From HGM04593 sp045591315 (GTDB lineage: Bacteria > Bacteroidota > Bacteroidia > Bacteroidales > Bacteroidaceae): 24,431 nt of DNA. A program made the position numbers and the translations under genes. This document shows, piece by piece, positions 8,657-14,643 of this stretch (the stretch's first letter is position 1; every line of letters begins with the position of its first letter). Location: NCBI GenBank assembly GCA_045591315.1, contig JAZNSN010000025.1, forward strand, positions 1-24,431, given 5' to 3'. The notes beneath the pieces were generated by a model. It worked only from the letters and a program-made list of their open reading frames with translations. It was not told the DNA's origin and did no database searches.

Positions 8657-8671
8657 TTAACACTAGACATT

Positions 8672-8706
8672 AAACAAAAAAAGAGGAACTCCTTTGAAGT
8701 TCCTCT
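8672..8706 (-). terminator. Intrinsic terminator read on the minus strand
   Basis: A perfect 9-bp stem, 8682-8690 with 8698-8706, loop of 7. On the minus strand it is followed by a run of seven T, while the plus-strand side has none. It therefore ends a transcript coming from the right, where no minus-strand protein gene exists, which points to a small RNA. Confidence 0.8.
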
Positions 8707-8896
8707 CCAGTGACTCGCTTGGAATTATCGTGATTCCGTTAGAAAATGCAATCGACCAAGAAGAAAAGCATTTTTTGCCATACCATTCCACAGCGGTCTG
8801 TGAGGCCATTTTTATCTAAAAATCAGGGGTCTTACACTCACTTTTTTCGTTGTAAAATTGTCCTTAATTTTATCTCGTTTTTTAAAGTTAATTTTT

Positions 8897-8922
8897 ATCA
8901 AGTACGCATATCAAGTACGCAT
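8897..8922. repeat. Perfect tandem repeat, two copies of 13 bp
   Basis: ATCAAGTACGCAT occurs at 8897-8909 and again immediately at 8910-8922. It lies just inside the start of the candidate minus-strand small RNA, so it may be an operator or a structured 5' element. Confidence 0.85.
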
Positions 8923-8941
8923 CGTTTGATTGTTTGTTAGA

Positions 8942-8949
8942 CAAAGGTA
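8942..8949 (-). promoter_or_regulatory. Minus-strand -7 element for the candidate small RNA
   Basis: On the minus strand this reads TACCTTTG, an exact TAnnTTTG match. The upstream region is T-rich but without a clean TTTG at the preferred distance. The next minus-strand element downstream is the small-RNA terminator. Confidence 0.45.
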
Positions 8950-9094
8950 CAAAAAATGATTCAAATATAAAAACCCCGCTTTATCTACATTCTTTCGACT
9001 CTCATCAAACCTGGTCATACCGGTTATTTTTTCTTTTGTATTATTCTGCAAAAAATCTTATGCCAAAGGTCTTTTTCAACACAAATACGACATC

Positions 9095-9102
9095 TATTTT
9101 TG
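9095..9102 (+). promoter_or_regulatory. Promoter -7 element for the excisionase-like gene
   Basis: TATTTTTG matches TAnnTTTG and lies 46 bp before the ATG at 9149. A T-rich tract about 20 bp upstream could act as the -33 region. Confidence 0.45.
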
Positions 9103-9148
9103 CAGTAAATTATACAATACAGCAATTTAATACCATCTCGAAAAGCCC

Positions 9149-9382
9149 ATGTTGAAAAGTGTCGACATAAAAGCCATTGCCAAGCAAGTTGCATTAGAAA
9201 TGTACGCGTTAAATGATGAGGTGTTGTCACTGTCGGACGTGGCTATAAAATTGAGTAAGTCCGAAGCTGCAATCAAGCAAATGTGCTATAGAGGACAGTT
9301 ACCCTTTCATAAACAACACAAGACATACTATTTCAGTAAAAACGAGATAACGAACTTCCTTTTGAAAAAAGTGAATGTTTGA
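9149..9382 (+). CDS. Small helix-turn-helix protein, excisionase/MerR-like
   Basis: 77 residues. Residues 26-68 (LSLSDVAIKLSKSEAAIKQM, then a Tyr/Arg/Gly turn and a Lys-rich wing ending YFSKNEI) fit the HTH_17 winged-helix pattern of excisionases and small mobile-element regulators. It is probably a DNA-binding regulator. It stands alone between its own promoter and a terminator; no integrase is present in the window, so excision activity is only a possibility. It is the first intact gene of the AT-rich accessory region. Confidence 0.7.
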   Translation: MLKSVDIKAIAKQVALEMYALNDEVLSLSDVAIKLSKSEAAIKQMCYRGQLPFHKQHKTYYFSKNEITNFLLKKVNV

Positions 9383-9403
9383 GAATTCCCCAATCATTAA
9401 AGA

Positions 9404-9446
9404 CCACTCGCGGCCCGCTGTGAAGCTCGCCGCGAGTGGCATTATT
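9404..9446 (+). terminator. Terminator after the excisionase-like gene
   Basis: A perfect 11-bp GC-rich stem, CCACTCGCGGC (9404-9414) with GCCGCGAGTGG (9429-9439), followed by a short T/A-rich tail (CATTATTATAA). Confidence 0.75.
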
Positions 9447-9636
9447 ATAAGGTAAGGTATTCATAGTACTGGTTGTGTGGATATTATATCAACATAAAAC
9501 TCTCCTCACATACTTCATCGTATTCTTCTTAATGGAACAGCCTTATTTGTTACAGTCCTTTTACGCAGTAGCAACACCATACAAACAACCATAAATTTAA
9601 ATAATAGACTTTATATACAATTTTTACTTGTATTTA

Positions 9637-9668
9637 TTTGTAGACTTCAAATCCTTACACTATATTTG
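9637..9668 (+). promoter_or_regulatory. Bacteroidetes promoter, both boxes present
   Basis: TTTG at 9637-9640, a 20-bp spacer, then TATATTTG at 9661-9668. Both boxes and the spacing match the Bacteroidetes primary sigma factor consensus well. The ATG at 9689 lies 20 bp downstream. Confidence 0.7.
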
Positions 9669-9688
9669 CAACGAAAATTTAAGTTTAT

Positions 9689-10450
9689 ATGATTTTTACT
9701 ATTGACCATTATCTACAATCTCTTCTGGAAACAAGCATTAAAAAGGCTTTGGAACCAGAATTTATGACTTCATTAGAAGTTGTAAAAAAGGTCATGAACG
9801 TTCCGGAGTGTGCATTGGAGGCCTTGCTTAGAGAAAATGGATATGATGCAATAGAAACCACAAGCATTTGCATAGACGAAGAAATGCTTATGGTATTTGC
9901 GAATGCCTACATACGCAAATTGCGTTCCTATTTTATTAGTTCTAATAGAAATCTACACTTGCTCACTCCACAAGAACGTTTCGATTTAGACGAGTTTTAC
10001 ACAGCATTTAAAAAGAAAGGTCTTGAACACACGAATGTCAAGAATTGGAATCAAATAGACACAGAATTAATTCGCGACTATTTCGTACAAGAAATAAAAA
10101 AACAGACACCACACCGCAATAGTTTTTACGATGATATTATATGTCATGTCGTTATAAACGAAACAAATGAAGAGCTTTCACGAAACAAAATCAATTCAAC
10201 CGCAGATAGCTCACAGCATAAACATATACATTGTAAAAACTATAAATCGGCATTATTAGTCCGAATAACAAAGAGCAGATTATACCAATCAAAGTTAAAG
10301 ACTAATAACAGCATAAATCAAACAAGTACAACGATAATCAGGCAGGTATACACAGTCGCCCGATATCATACATTCCCTGTTGACAGCAACAACCCTGACG
10401 ATGACAATAACAATACTTCTGTATTTTGTGATTTTATAATGAAACATTAA
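9689..10450 (+). CDS. Unrecognised protein, 253 aa
   Basis: I do not recognise this protein. Residues 1-145 look like a genuine mostly helical domain: hydrophobic residues are spaced regularly, with segments such as FMTSLEVVKKVMNVPECALE and LTPQERFDLDEFYTAFKKKG. The last 90 residues change character to Ser/Asn/Thr/Lys-rich with an acidic Asn/Asp patch, and look poorly folded or frame-shifted. There is no signal peptide or membrane segment. A good promoter lies directly upstream. The 58-aa ORF and XRE gene follow on the same strand with no obvious terminator between, so a three-gene operon is possible. Confidence 0.55.
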   Translation: MIFTIDHYLQSLLETSIKKALEPEFMTSLEVVKKVMNVPECALEALLRENGYDAIETTSICIDEEMLMVFANAYIRKLRSYFISSNRNLHLLTPQERFDLDEFYTAFKKKGLEHTNVKNWNQIDTELIRDYFVQEIKKQTPHRNSFYDDIICHVVINETNEELSRNKINSTADSSQHKHIHCKNYKSALLVRITKSRLYQSKLKTNNSINQTSTTIIRQVYTVARYHTFPVDSNNPDDDNNNTSVFCDFIMKH

Positions 10451-10508
10451 CCGCATCATCAGGAAGTTCAACGATACACATCCCTATGGTGCATAAACAG
10501 GGAATTCA

Positions 10509-10685
10509 ATGATAAATAAAAATATATTAAAAGACGAGATTGTCAAATCAAACTTACCCGACAATGTAAAAAAACAGCTAATATCATCACTGAATAAGAA
10601 TAATATTAAAGAGGTCATAATTGTTTTTTTAAAATTGCTTAATATTGGTTCAAATATTATAGGTTTGTTCGACAACGAAAACTAA
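10509..10685 (+). CDS. Small hypothetical protein, 58 aa
   Basis: A 58-codon ORF (MINKNILKDEIVKSNLPDNV...NIIGLFDNEN) just 13 nt before the XRE regulator gene. The middle is predicted helical and amphipathic, and the hydrophobic run IIVFLKLLNIGSNIIGLF could be a short membrane-associated helix. No homologue is recognised. The close spacing to an XRE gene recalls toxin-antitoxin or immunity pairs, but that is inference. It has no clear ribosome-binding site, as usual in this group. Confidence 0.45.
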   Translation: MINKNILKDEIVKSNLPDNVKKQLISSLNKNNIKEVIIVFLKLLNIGSNIIGLFDNEN

Positions 10686-10698
10686 ATGCACAAAAAAT

Positions 10699-10995
10699 AT
10701 GGAATTAGGTTCTGCTATAAAAGTCATAAGAAAAGAAAAAGGTTTCACTCAAAAAGAGTTGGCAAGCAAATGTAATATATCAACCAATGCATTATGCAGT
10801 ATTGAAAACAATAAAACATTACCATCAAAAGCGACTCTTAATAAGATATGCGAATGCCTCAATGTGCCTAACGCTTACCTTTTATTTCTATGCATAACAG
10901 ACGAAGACATTCCAGCAGAAAGTACTGCTTTATTCAAGGCACTATATGAACCCATAAAAAAAGTCTTGTTAGAAGAAATCTCCAACAATTCTTAA
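10699..10995 (+). CDS. XRE-family transcriptional regulator
   Basis: 98 residues. The N-terminal half is a standard Cro/C1 helix-turn-helix (GSAIKVIRKEKGFTQKELAS, then NISTNALCSIE and LPSKATLNKICECL, residues about 4-60). The C-terminal 35 residues are helical and may mediate dimerisation. It is probably an autoregulator of the small operon upstream or of a mobile element. It is followed 37 nt later by a strong terminator. Confidence 0.85.
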   Translation: MELGSAIKVIRKEKGFTQKELASKCNISTNALCSIENNKTLPSKATLNKICECLNVPNAYLLFLCITDEDIPAESTALFKALYEPIKKVLLEEISNNS

Positions 10996-11032
10996 CAAGG
11001 GAACTATGTAGCGTAAACGCTCCATTGAAGAC

Positions 11033-11069
11033 ATTATGCCTCGATATGCGCATCGAGGCATAATTTTTA
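11033..11069 (+). terminator. Intrinsic terminator after the XRE gene
   Basis: A perfect 13-bp stem, ATTATGCCTCGAT (11033-11045) with ATCGAGGCATAAT (11052-11064), loop of 6, and a TTTTAT tail. Confidence 0.9.
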
Positions 11070-11405
11070 TGTATTCACGCCACTCTTTGGACAGTAATAG
11101 CAGATGACTATGATTTGACAATTAAAGCCCGTAAGCTAATATAAACTTGTAACTGCGCCAACAATCAATTACCACATCAACCCAGTAGAGCAAAACCGGA
11201 AATACCATTTGATCGTTCAGACAAATGGCCCGAAAATAATACACAACTTAATTTGGTAATTTATCCTGGTTATCGTGTAACAACCACGAAGCATCGCGTA
11301 AGCTTTAGTACACTCCCAACGCCGCCTTAAATATTTTAACAAAAGAGAGTACAATAATCTTAAGTGCAATCAAACTTTTTTCGTTTCCTATTTCCGTACT
11401 ATTCT

Positions 11406-11745
11406 TTTGTATCTTTACCTTACAGCGAAGATATTCTGCATTCGCAGTAAAACATCAAAGCAAGCTTTATTATATTTGCTCATTTGGTTTGTATCTTTGT
11501 ATCAAAGAAGAGAACAATATGTATATAGTTAATAATCAATGGAAATAAATTGATACAAACTTGATACATACCCGATACAAATTATCCCGCTTCAGCTTTT
11601 GTATCACCAAACGACGTACCCAATTATTTTTGTATCACACAGCAAAGACAAGTTGTATCGCATTTGTATCACTTTTAACCACTTGTTTTACAGCACATTG
11701 AGCAAATAATAAAACAAAGATACAATGATACAAACTTTTTGTAAC
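11406..11745. repeat. Cluster of GATACAAA/TTTGTATC motifs, three in 11-bp phase
   Basis: Copies in either orientation start at 11406, 11488, 11496, 11552, 11574, 11598, 11629, 11663 and 11727; one-mismatch copies start at 11563 (GATACATA), 11652 (GTTGTATC) and 11719 (GATACAAT). The trio 11552, 11563, 11574 is spaced exactly 11 bp, and an inverted copy follows at 11598. Pairs at 11488/11496 and 11719/11727 are directly abutted. One TTTGTAAC occurs at 11738. This suggests repeated binding sites on one face of the helix. Confidence 0.75.
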
Positions 11746-11760
11746 TCACAACTCGGTGAG

Positions 11761-11952
11761 TCATAACTGACAACTTTTACCCAGCCTATATATTTCTTGC
11801 AATGCCTCCTCCACAGCAGCCTGGGCCGCAGCAAAACGTGCGATGGGCACGCGGAATGGAGAACACGAAACATAGTTCAACCCTGCTCTGTCGCAGAACG
11901 TCACAGATCCAGCCTCACAACAGATACCAAACTTCAGTGCAGCCTTTTTTAC
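11761..11952 (-). pseudogene. ppdK: Decayed 3' end of pyruvate phosphate dikinase
   Basis: On the minus strand one frame translates to LKFGICCEAGSVTFCDRAG, then LNYVSCSPFRVPIARFAAAQ and a short helical tail before a stop at 11761-11763. YVSCSPFRVPIARxAAAQA is the hallmark C-terminus of PPDK, including the catalytic Cys of the PEP-binding domain. The expected GICGEHGGEPSSV segment is shortened to GICCEAGSV, so a conserved loop is lost. The frame has no PPDK match upstream of about 11952, where the enzyme should continue for about 800 residues. It is therefore a non-functional remnant left by a rearrangement or insertion. Confidence 0.8.
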
Positions 11953-12007
11953 GCCTCCACACGGGCAAATATCCCTTTCTTATCTCTTCTTATTTCTGTT
12001 CTAAAAC

Positions 12008-12248
12008 TTTGTAACAATATAAAAAGAAGCATCTTAAATAATTGATATATAGAGGATAAATAGAGTTACAAACCAGCTACAAATCCGTTACAAAATTTTC
12101 TCTTATCAAAGTTTGTAACTGGCAGAACAGTGTGTTACAAAATCGTATCAAGGAGCAAATCCACTTTGTTACAAAGTTGTAACGCACGCAAATAATTGTT
12201 TTATACGGTATTACAAAATTTTTCTATACAAAATTACAATGTTACAAA
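12008..12248. repeat. Cluster of GTTACAAA/TTTGTAAC motifs, three in 11-bp phase
   Basis: Copies start at 12008, 12065, 12087, 12112, 12134, 12168 and 12241; variants lie at 12076 (GCTACAAA) and 12176 (GTTGTAAC). The trio 12065, 12076, 12087 is spaced exactly 11 bp, followed by an inverted copy at 12112. This is the same layout as the cluster at 11552-11605 with one core base changed. Confidence 0.75.
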
Positions 12249-12260
12249 TTTTTATAGATT

Positions 12261-12500
12261 TTAATGACCGTATAGATTATTGGCTGCACCTCGGCATATC
12301 AAACAAGTTCGTTTGTCTGCACTCGGTTTGCTCAATAATTCGTGAGTTCTTACAACCTCGTAATAAATGCGGACTCTCTCCTGCACCTTGCTGTCAAGTA
12401 TCACTTTGCCGTTTCGAGGGATTTTCCACCTTGATTGTTCCACTCTGTTTTGACTTTTTCGTGTGCGAAGGTAGAGCAAGAGGCCACCGCACAAGGACAA
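12261..12500 (-). pseudogene. Possible mobile-element gene remnant
   Basis: A minus-strand frame without an ATG start encodes about 79 residues. The last 45 (KVILDSKVQERVRIYYEVVR and following, ending in a CLICRG motif) have protein-like composition, while the beginning does not. It lies upstream of ardA in opposite orientation, where conjugative elements of Bacteroidales often carry small genes. The family is not recognised; it could be spurious. Confidence 0.2.
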
Positions 12501-12657
12501 GCGATGTTTACACTAAAATCTCCACACCTGCCGGGTAGTATTTACAGCAATTCTTGCCTTTGTGTAATTCCTTGCTGCTTCCGTAGCCTTTGACCTTGCT
12601 CTGTTACCAGCACATAAAAAGTTTCAAAAACAGAGTATTCACAAATAATTCAAGGTT

Positions 12658-13278
12658 ATGGAAAATCTTATTTCTCAAAACAGCAAACAAGTGATGAACA
12701 GCGTTGGTAATTCACAGGAGAGAGTACGCCCCGAAAATTGGGTAGAGATGGTAACAGAACACGAATATGATTACACAAGTGGTAATCCTGCCGTATACGT
12801 AGGTACATACTACAAGTATAATTGCGGTTCGCTCTACGGTATGTGGGTGGATTTGACATCGTTCCTCGATTACGATGATTTTATGGAGTTCTGCCATTTG
12901 CTCCACATTGATGAGGAAGATCCGGAATTTATGTACCAGGATTATGAGAATTTCTCCTCTGAATGGTATTCGGAAAGCTGCTTCGATGAAGTTACATTCG
13001 ACAAGATTTTGGAGTACGGAAATATGGACGAAGAGGACAGGAATATGTTCGATGCCTTTACCGATAATTACGGCGAGGGCTACACCATTGAAGATGTACG
13101 CGAACGTTTCAAAGGCAAATGGGATAGCGAAGAGGAGTTCGCGGAACAGTTGCTTGATGATTGTTATCCCGACATTCCGGAGTTTGCCCGTCGCTATTTC
13201 GACATCGAGCAGTTCGCACGCGATTTGTTCGCATACGATTACACCTTCTGCGATGGATATGTGTTCTCCGATTATTGA
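12658..13278 (+). CDS. ardA: Antirestriction protein ArdA
   Basis: 206 residues and strongly acidic. Residues 44-66 (PAVYVGTYYKYNCGSLYGMW followed by VDL) match the start of the ArdA fold, and the C-terminus (FARDLFAYDYTFCDGYVFSDY) matches its end, so it is full length with an extra N-terminal 40 residues. ArdA mimics the bent B-DNA bound by Type I restriction enzymes and blocks their restriction and methylation. It is carried by conjugative elements to survive entry into a new host. It sits about 7.4 kb from a Type I operon, so it may be left from the mobile element that delivered the island. A hairpin follows the stop. No transfer genes are near. Confidence 0.85.
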   Translation: MENLISQNSKQVMNSVGNSQERVRPENWVEMVTEHEYDYTSGNPAVYVGTYYKYNCGSLYGMWVDLTSFLDYDDFMEFCHLLHIDEEDPEFMYQDYENFSSEWYSESCFDEVTFDKILEYGNMDEEDRNMFDAFTDNYGEGYTIEDVRERFKGKWDSEEEFAEQLLDDCYPDIPEFARRYFDIEQFARDLFAYDYTFCDGYVFSDY

Positions 13279-13309
13279 TGAATGTGCCCTCTTCTGAGGA
13301 CACATTCAT
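13278..13309 (+). terminator. Hairpin after ardA
   Basis: GAATGTG (13280-13286) pairs with CACATTC (13301-13307); inside, CCTC pairs with GAGG across a TTCT loop with one mismatch. It lacks a T run, so termination may be weak or Rho-independent only in part. It lies between convergent genes. Confidence 0.5.
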
Positions 13310-13321
13310 ACACAACGCAAC

Positions 13322-13648
13322 TCATTCGATTGTATTTCTATCCATTACATATGCATATACATATATAGAATAGCTGTTCGTCCCATTCCCGCCATGAAAG
13401 ACTTTCCCTATATAAAAACCACGTCTTCTTGCTTCAGCCTCCACTGCAGCTGCAACATTCTGATTAGCAGTCTGTCCCCTAAATATAACCTCTCTGGCAT
13501 TGTGCCTTCGAAGGCGTTCCTCAATATCTCCGGTTACACCTACGTAAACCAAATCTCTGTTATTAATATCTCTTAGCCAAGGGTTAAGTTCTATAATGTA
13601 ATCTACAATCTCCTTTGCGCTCAAATCACGGCAGTTCAGTGGTTCCAT
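13322..13648 (-). CDS. Small GIY-YIG-like nuclease domain protein
   Basis: 108 residues. LVYVGVT (33-39) corresponds to the second YIG-type strand of the GIY-YIG fold. It is followed by ERLRRHN (Arg45/His49 region) and a helix with Glu (AVEAEARRRG, Glu70/Glu72), the order of catalytic elements expected in this superfamily. The first GIY element is not obvious, so activity is uncertain. It lies convergent with ardA, with its own minus-strand promoter. Possible roles are mobile-element nuclease or repair-type protein; assignment rests on motifs only. Confidence 0.55.
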   Translation of the reverse strand: MEPLNCRDLSAKEIVDYIIELNPWLRDINNRDLVYVGVTGDIEERLRRHNAREVIFRGQTANQNVAAAVEAEARRRGFYIGKVFHGGNGTNSYSIYVYAYVMDRNTIE

Positions 13649-13673
13649 CTTTATTGGTTTTTAATTTATGCGA

Positions 13674-13681
13674 CAAAGATA
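13674..13681 (-). promoter_or_regulatory. Promoter -7 element for the GIY-YIG-like gene
   Basis: On the minus strand this reads TATCTTTG, an exact TAnnTTTG match, 26 bp before the start codon. Confidence 0.5.
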
Positions 13682-13727
13682 GTTGTATGATTATGAGATT
13701 AAGTTGCGATAATGCCACAAAAATCGT

Positions 13728-13765
13728 ACTGAAAAATCAGTCGCAAATACGACTGATTTTTCAGT
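13728..13765. repeat. Perfect 16-bp inverted repeat, each arm itself palindromic
   Basis: ACTGAAAAATCAGTCG (13728-13743) pairs with CGACTGATTTTTCAGT (13750-13765) around CAAATA. Each arm also contains a smaller inverted repeat, ACTGA..TCAGT. It lies about 50 bp upstream of the minus-strand -7 box at 13674. It may be a regulator site or a terminator. Confidence 0.85.
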
Positions 13766-13982
13766 GAGTGCAGTGTTCATTCTCTTTTTTCTGTTCAATA
13801 TCATTGAACATTGTATTAAAAATGAACAAGATGTTTTGTAAGTGATAAATTTTCTAAAGAACTGAATTTTTGACAAGTCTATAAATATTCTAACATAGAA
13901 TATGCATTAATAGAAGGGCTAGTCTAAAATCTAAATATTATATGGCTTAATGATATAGTGTATTAGATATCTTAGGGACAAT

Positions 13983-14453
13983 TTATATAATTGGCAAACT
14001 ATTCTTTGTGCGGTTATTTATTATATAAACATCAAGAATCATCATACGAAGAATAGAACGAAACTCTTCTTCTTGTAAAAGTGAAAATAAATCAGAGGGG
14101 ATCTCAATATAGGCAAAAATATCGTTGCAGCGTTCAATACTACTAGGGCATCGAGCATTTTCATATCCATGGTTATACTCCTTTCGCAATATATTTTGCT
14201 CCATGTAATAAATTGGATTCCATGCATTGATATTAAAATGTGGAGTGTCTCCTACATGTTTACGCCAAACTTCAGCAAATTTACTTATTAGTGTACAAGA
14301 TATTTTGAAACGATTATTGCATATTATACCTTCTTCGACAAGGTCAATGATCGTTAAAAGGTATATAGCCTTGTGGGGAGCTTTATACCCTCCACGATTA
14401 CTACATTTCATATGCGAAATAAGTTCGCTGTATTTTATGAATGTTTGATACAT
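13983..14453 (-). CDS. Small protein resembling the N-terminal DNA-binding domain of ScoMcrA/HNH restriction enzymes
   Basis: 156 residues. KAPHKAIYLLTIIDLVEEG (residues 24-42), then an FAEVWRKHV helix and NPIYYM (79-84), follow the pattern of the N-terminal domain found on many HNH endonucleases of modified-DNA restriction systems (KAPHKPILLLxxI..). In ScoMcrA-type proteins the phosphorothioate-sensing domain has this kind of sequence. No HNH or other nuclease motif follows, so this is a stand-alone domain: possibly a sensor or DNA-binding partner. It is transcribed away from the ATPase-helicase gene across a shared 190-bp promoter region, so a regulatory or functional link is plausible. Family assignment by motif only. 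Confidence 0.5.
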   Translation of the reverse strand: MYQTFIKYSELISHMKCSNRGGYKAPHKAIYLLTIIDLVEEGIICNNRFKISCTLISKFAEVWRKHVGDTPHFNINAWNPIYYMEQNILRKEYNHGYENARCPSSIERCNDIFAYIEIPSDLFSLLQEEEFRSILRMMILDVYIINNRTKNSLPII

Positions 14454-14546
14454 CTAACTTACTTTAAATTGTAGCATTGGCTTACAAATCGGTGATGTCA
14501 ATTGTATTATCAACACTCATTCCGAATACTCTTTTTACAAAGAATA

Positions 14547-14554
14547 CAAATATA
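14547..14554 (-). promoter_or_regulatory. Minus-strand -7 element for the ScoMcrA-like gene
   Basis: On the minus strand this reads TATATTTG, matching TAnnTTTG, with a long leader (about 90 bp) before the start codon at 14453. Confidence 0.4.
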
Positions 14555-14600
14555 ATAAGAAGTGTCAGAAATTATATCTAACAAACAAAATAAAATTATT

Positions 14601-14608
14601 TATATTTG
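14601..14608 (+). promoter_or_regulatory. Promoter -7 element for the ATPase-helicase gene
   Basis: TATATTTG matches TAnnTTTG. Transcription would begin near 14615, inside a tandem repeat, with a leader of about 30 nt before the ATG. No clear -33 box. Confidence 0.5.
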
Positions 14609-14625
14609 CATAAAATGCATAAAAT
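14608..14625. repeat. Tandem 9-bp repeat at the presumed transcription start
   Basis: GCATAAAAT occurs twice back to back (14608-14616 and 14617-14625), overlapping the end of the -7 element and the predicted start site. The position suits a repressor operator that would block transcription. Confidence 0.7.
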
Positions 14626-14643
14626 GTTCAAGGCGGTACAATT

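Larger units (their letters stand above)
8672..8940 (-). ncRNA. Candidate minus-strand small RNA, about 260 nt
   Basis: The limits are a minus-strand -7 element (TACCTTTG, 8942-8949) and the minus-strand terminator at 8672-8706. Inside, the RNA can form several local hairpins: CACAG/CUGUG with a four-base loop, AAAAUGC/GCAUUUU, GGAAU/AUUCC, and the terminator stem. A tandem 13-bp repeat lies near its 5' end. I could not match it to tmRNA, 6S RNA, RNase P RNA or SRP RNA: there is no tag ORF and no family core visible. A 48-codon ORF (8663-8809) runs straight through the terminator hairpin and ends beyond it, which argues against a protein product. Boundaries are inferred from signals only. Confidence 0.45.
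8653..9148. other. About 500 bp without a protein gene
   Basis: Reading frames here are short and lack family features. The region holds the candidate small RNA with its promoter and terminator, a 13-bp tandem repeat and the promoter for the HTH gene at 9149. Confidence 0.6.
9383..9688. other. Intergenic region of about 300 bp
   Basis: It contains the terminator at 9404-9446 and the promoter at 9637-9668. Nothing else is recognised in between. Confidence 0.6.
10996..12657. other. 1.66 kb without an intact gene: remnant and repeat zone
   Basis: After the terminator at 11033-11069, no frame carries a convincing complete gene. The stretch contains two clusters of 8-bp motifs (11406-11745 and 12008-12248), a decayed pyruvate phosphate dikinase 3' end on the minus strand between them (11761-11952), and a minus-strand frame at 12261-12500 that may be a mobile-element remnant. 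The last 100 bp is the leader of ardA. Confidence 0.65.
13649..13982. other. Intergenic region of 334 bp
   Basis: It contains the minus-strand promoter at 13674-13681 and the inverted repeat at 13728-13765. The remainder (13766-13982) is AT-rich; I see no gene there. Confidence 0.6.

Noticed and set aside
8663..8809. A 48-codon minus-strand ORF (starts MASQTAVEWYGKK) inside the candidate small RNA
   Set aside because: It runs through the minus-strand terminator hairpin and its T run and stops only beyond it, so a transcript ending at the terminator could not encode the whole ORF. TAVEW-type starts occur in small mobile-element proteins, so it is not fully excluded.
11160..11330. Plus-strand open frame without a start (VIYPGYRVTTTKHRVSFS)
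   Set aside because: About 60 codons with a stop before it and no ATG; it looks somewhat protein-like but no family was recognised, so it is not listed as a feature.
11406..12248. CRISPR array
   Set aside because: Repeats are only 8 bp, occur in both orientations, have irregular spacing outside the triplets, and no cas gene is present.
12239..12538. 99-codon plus-strand ORF before ardA
   Set aside because: Cys/Phe/Arg-rich composition with no family resemblance, antisense to a slightly more protein-like remnant, and no promoter.
13691..13876. 61-codon minus-strand ORF in the intergenic region
   Set aside because: It spans the large inverted repeat, with low-complexity translation and no family signal.
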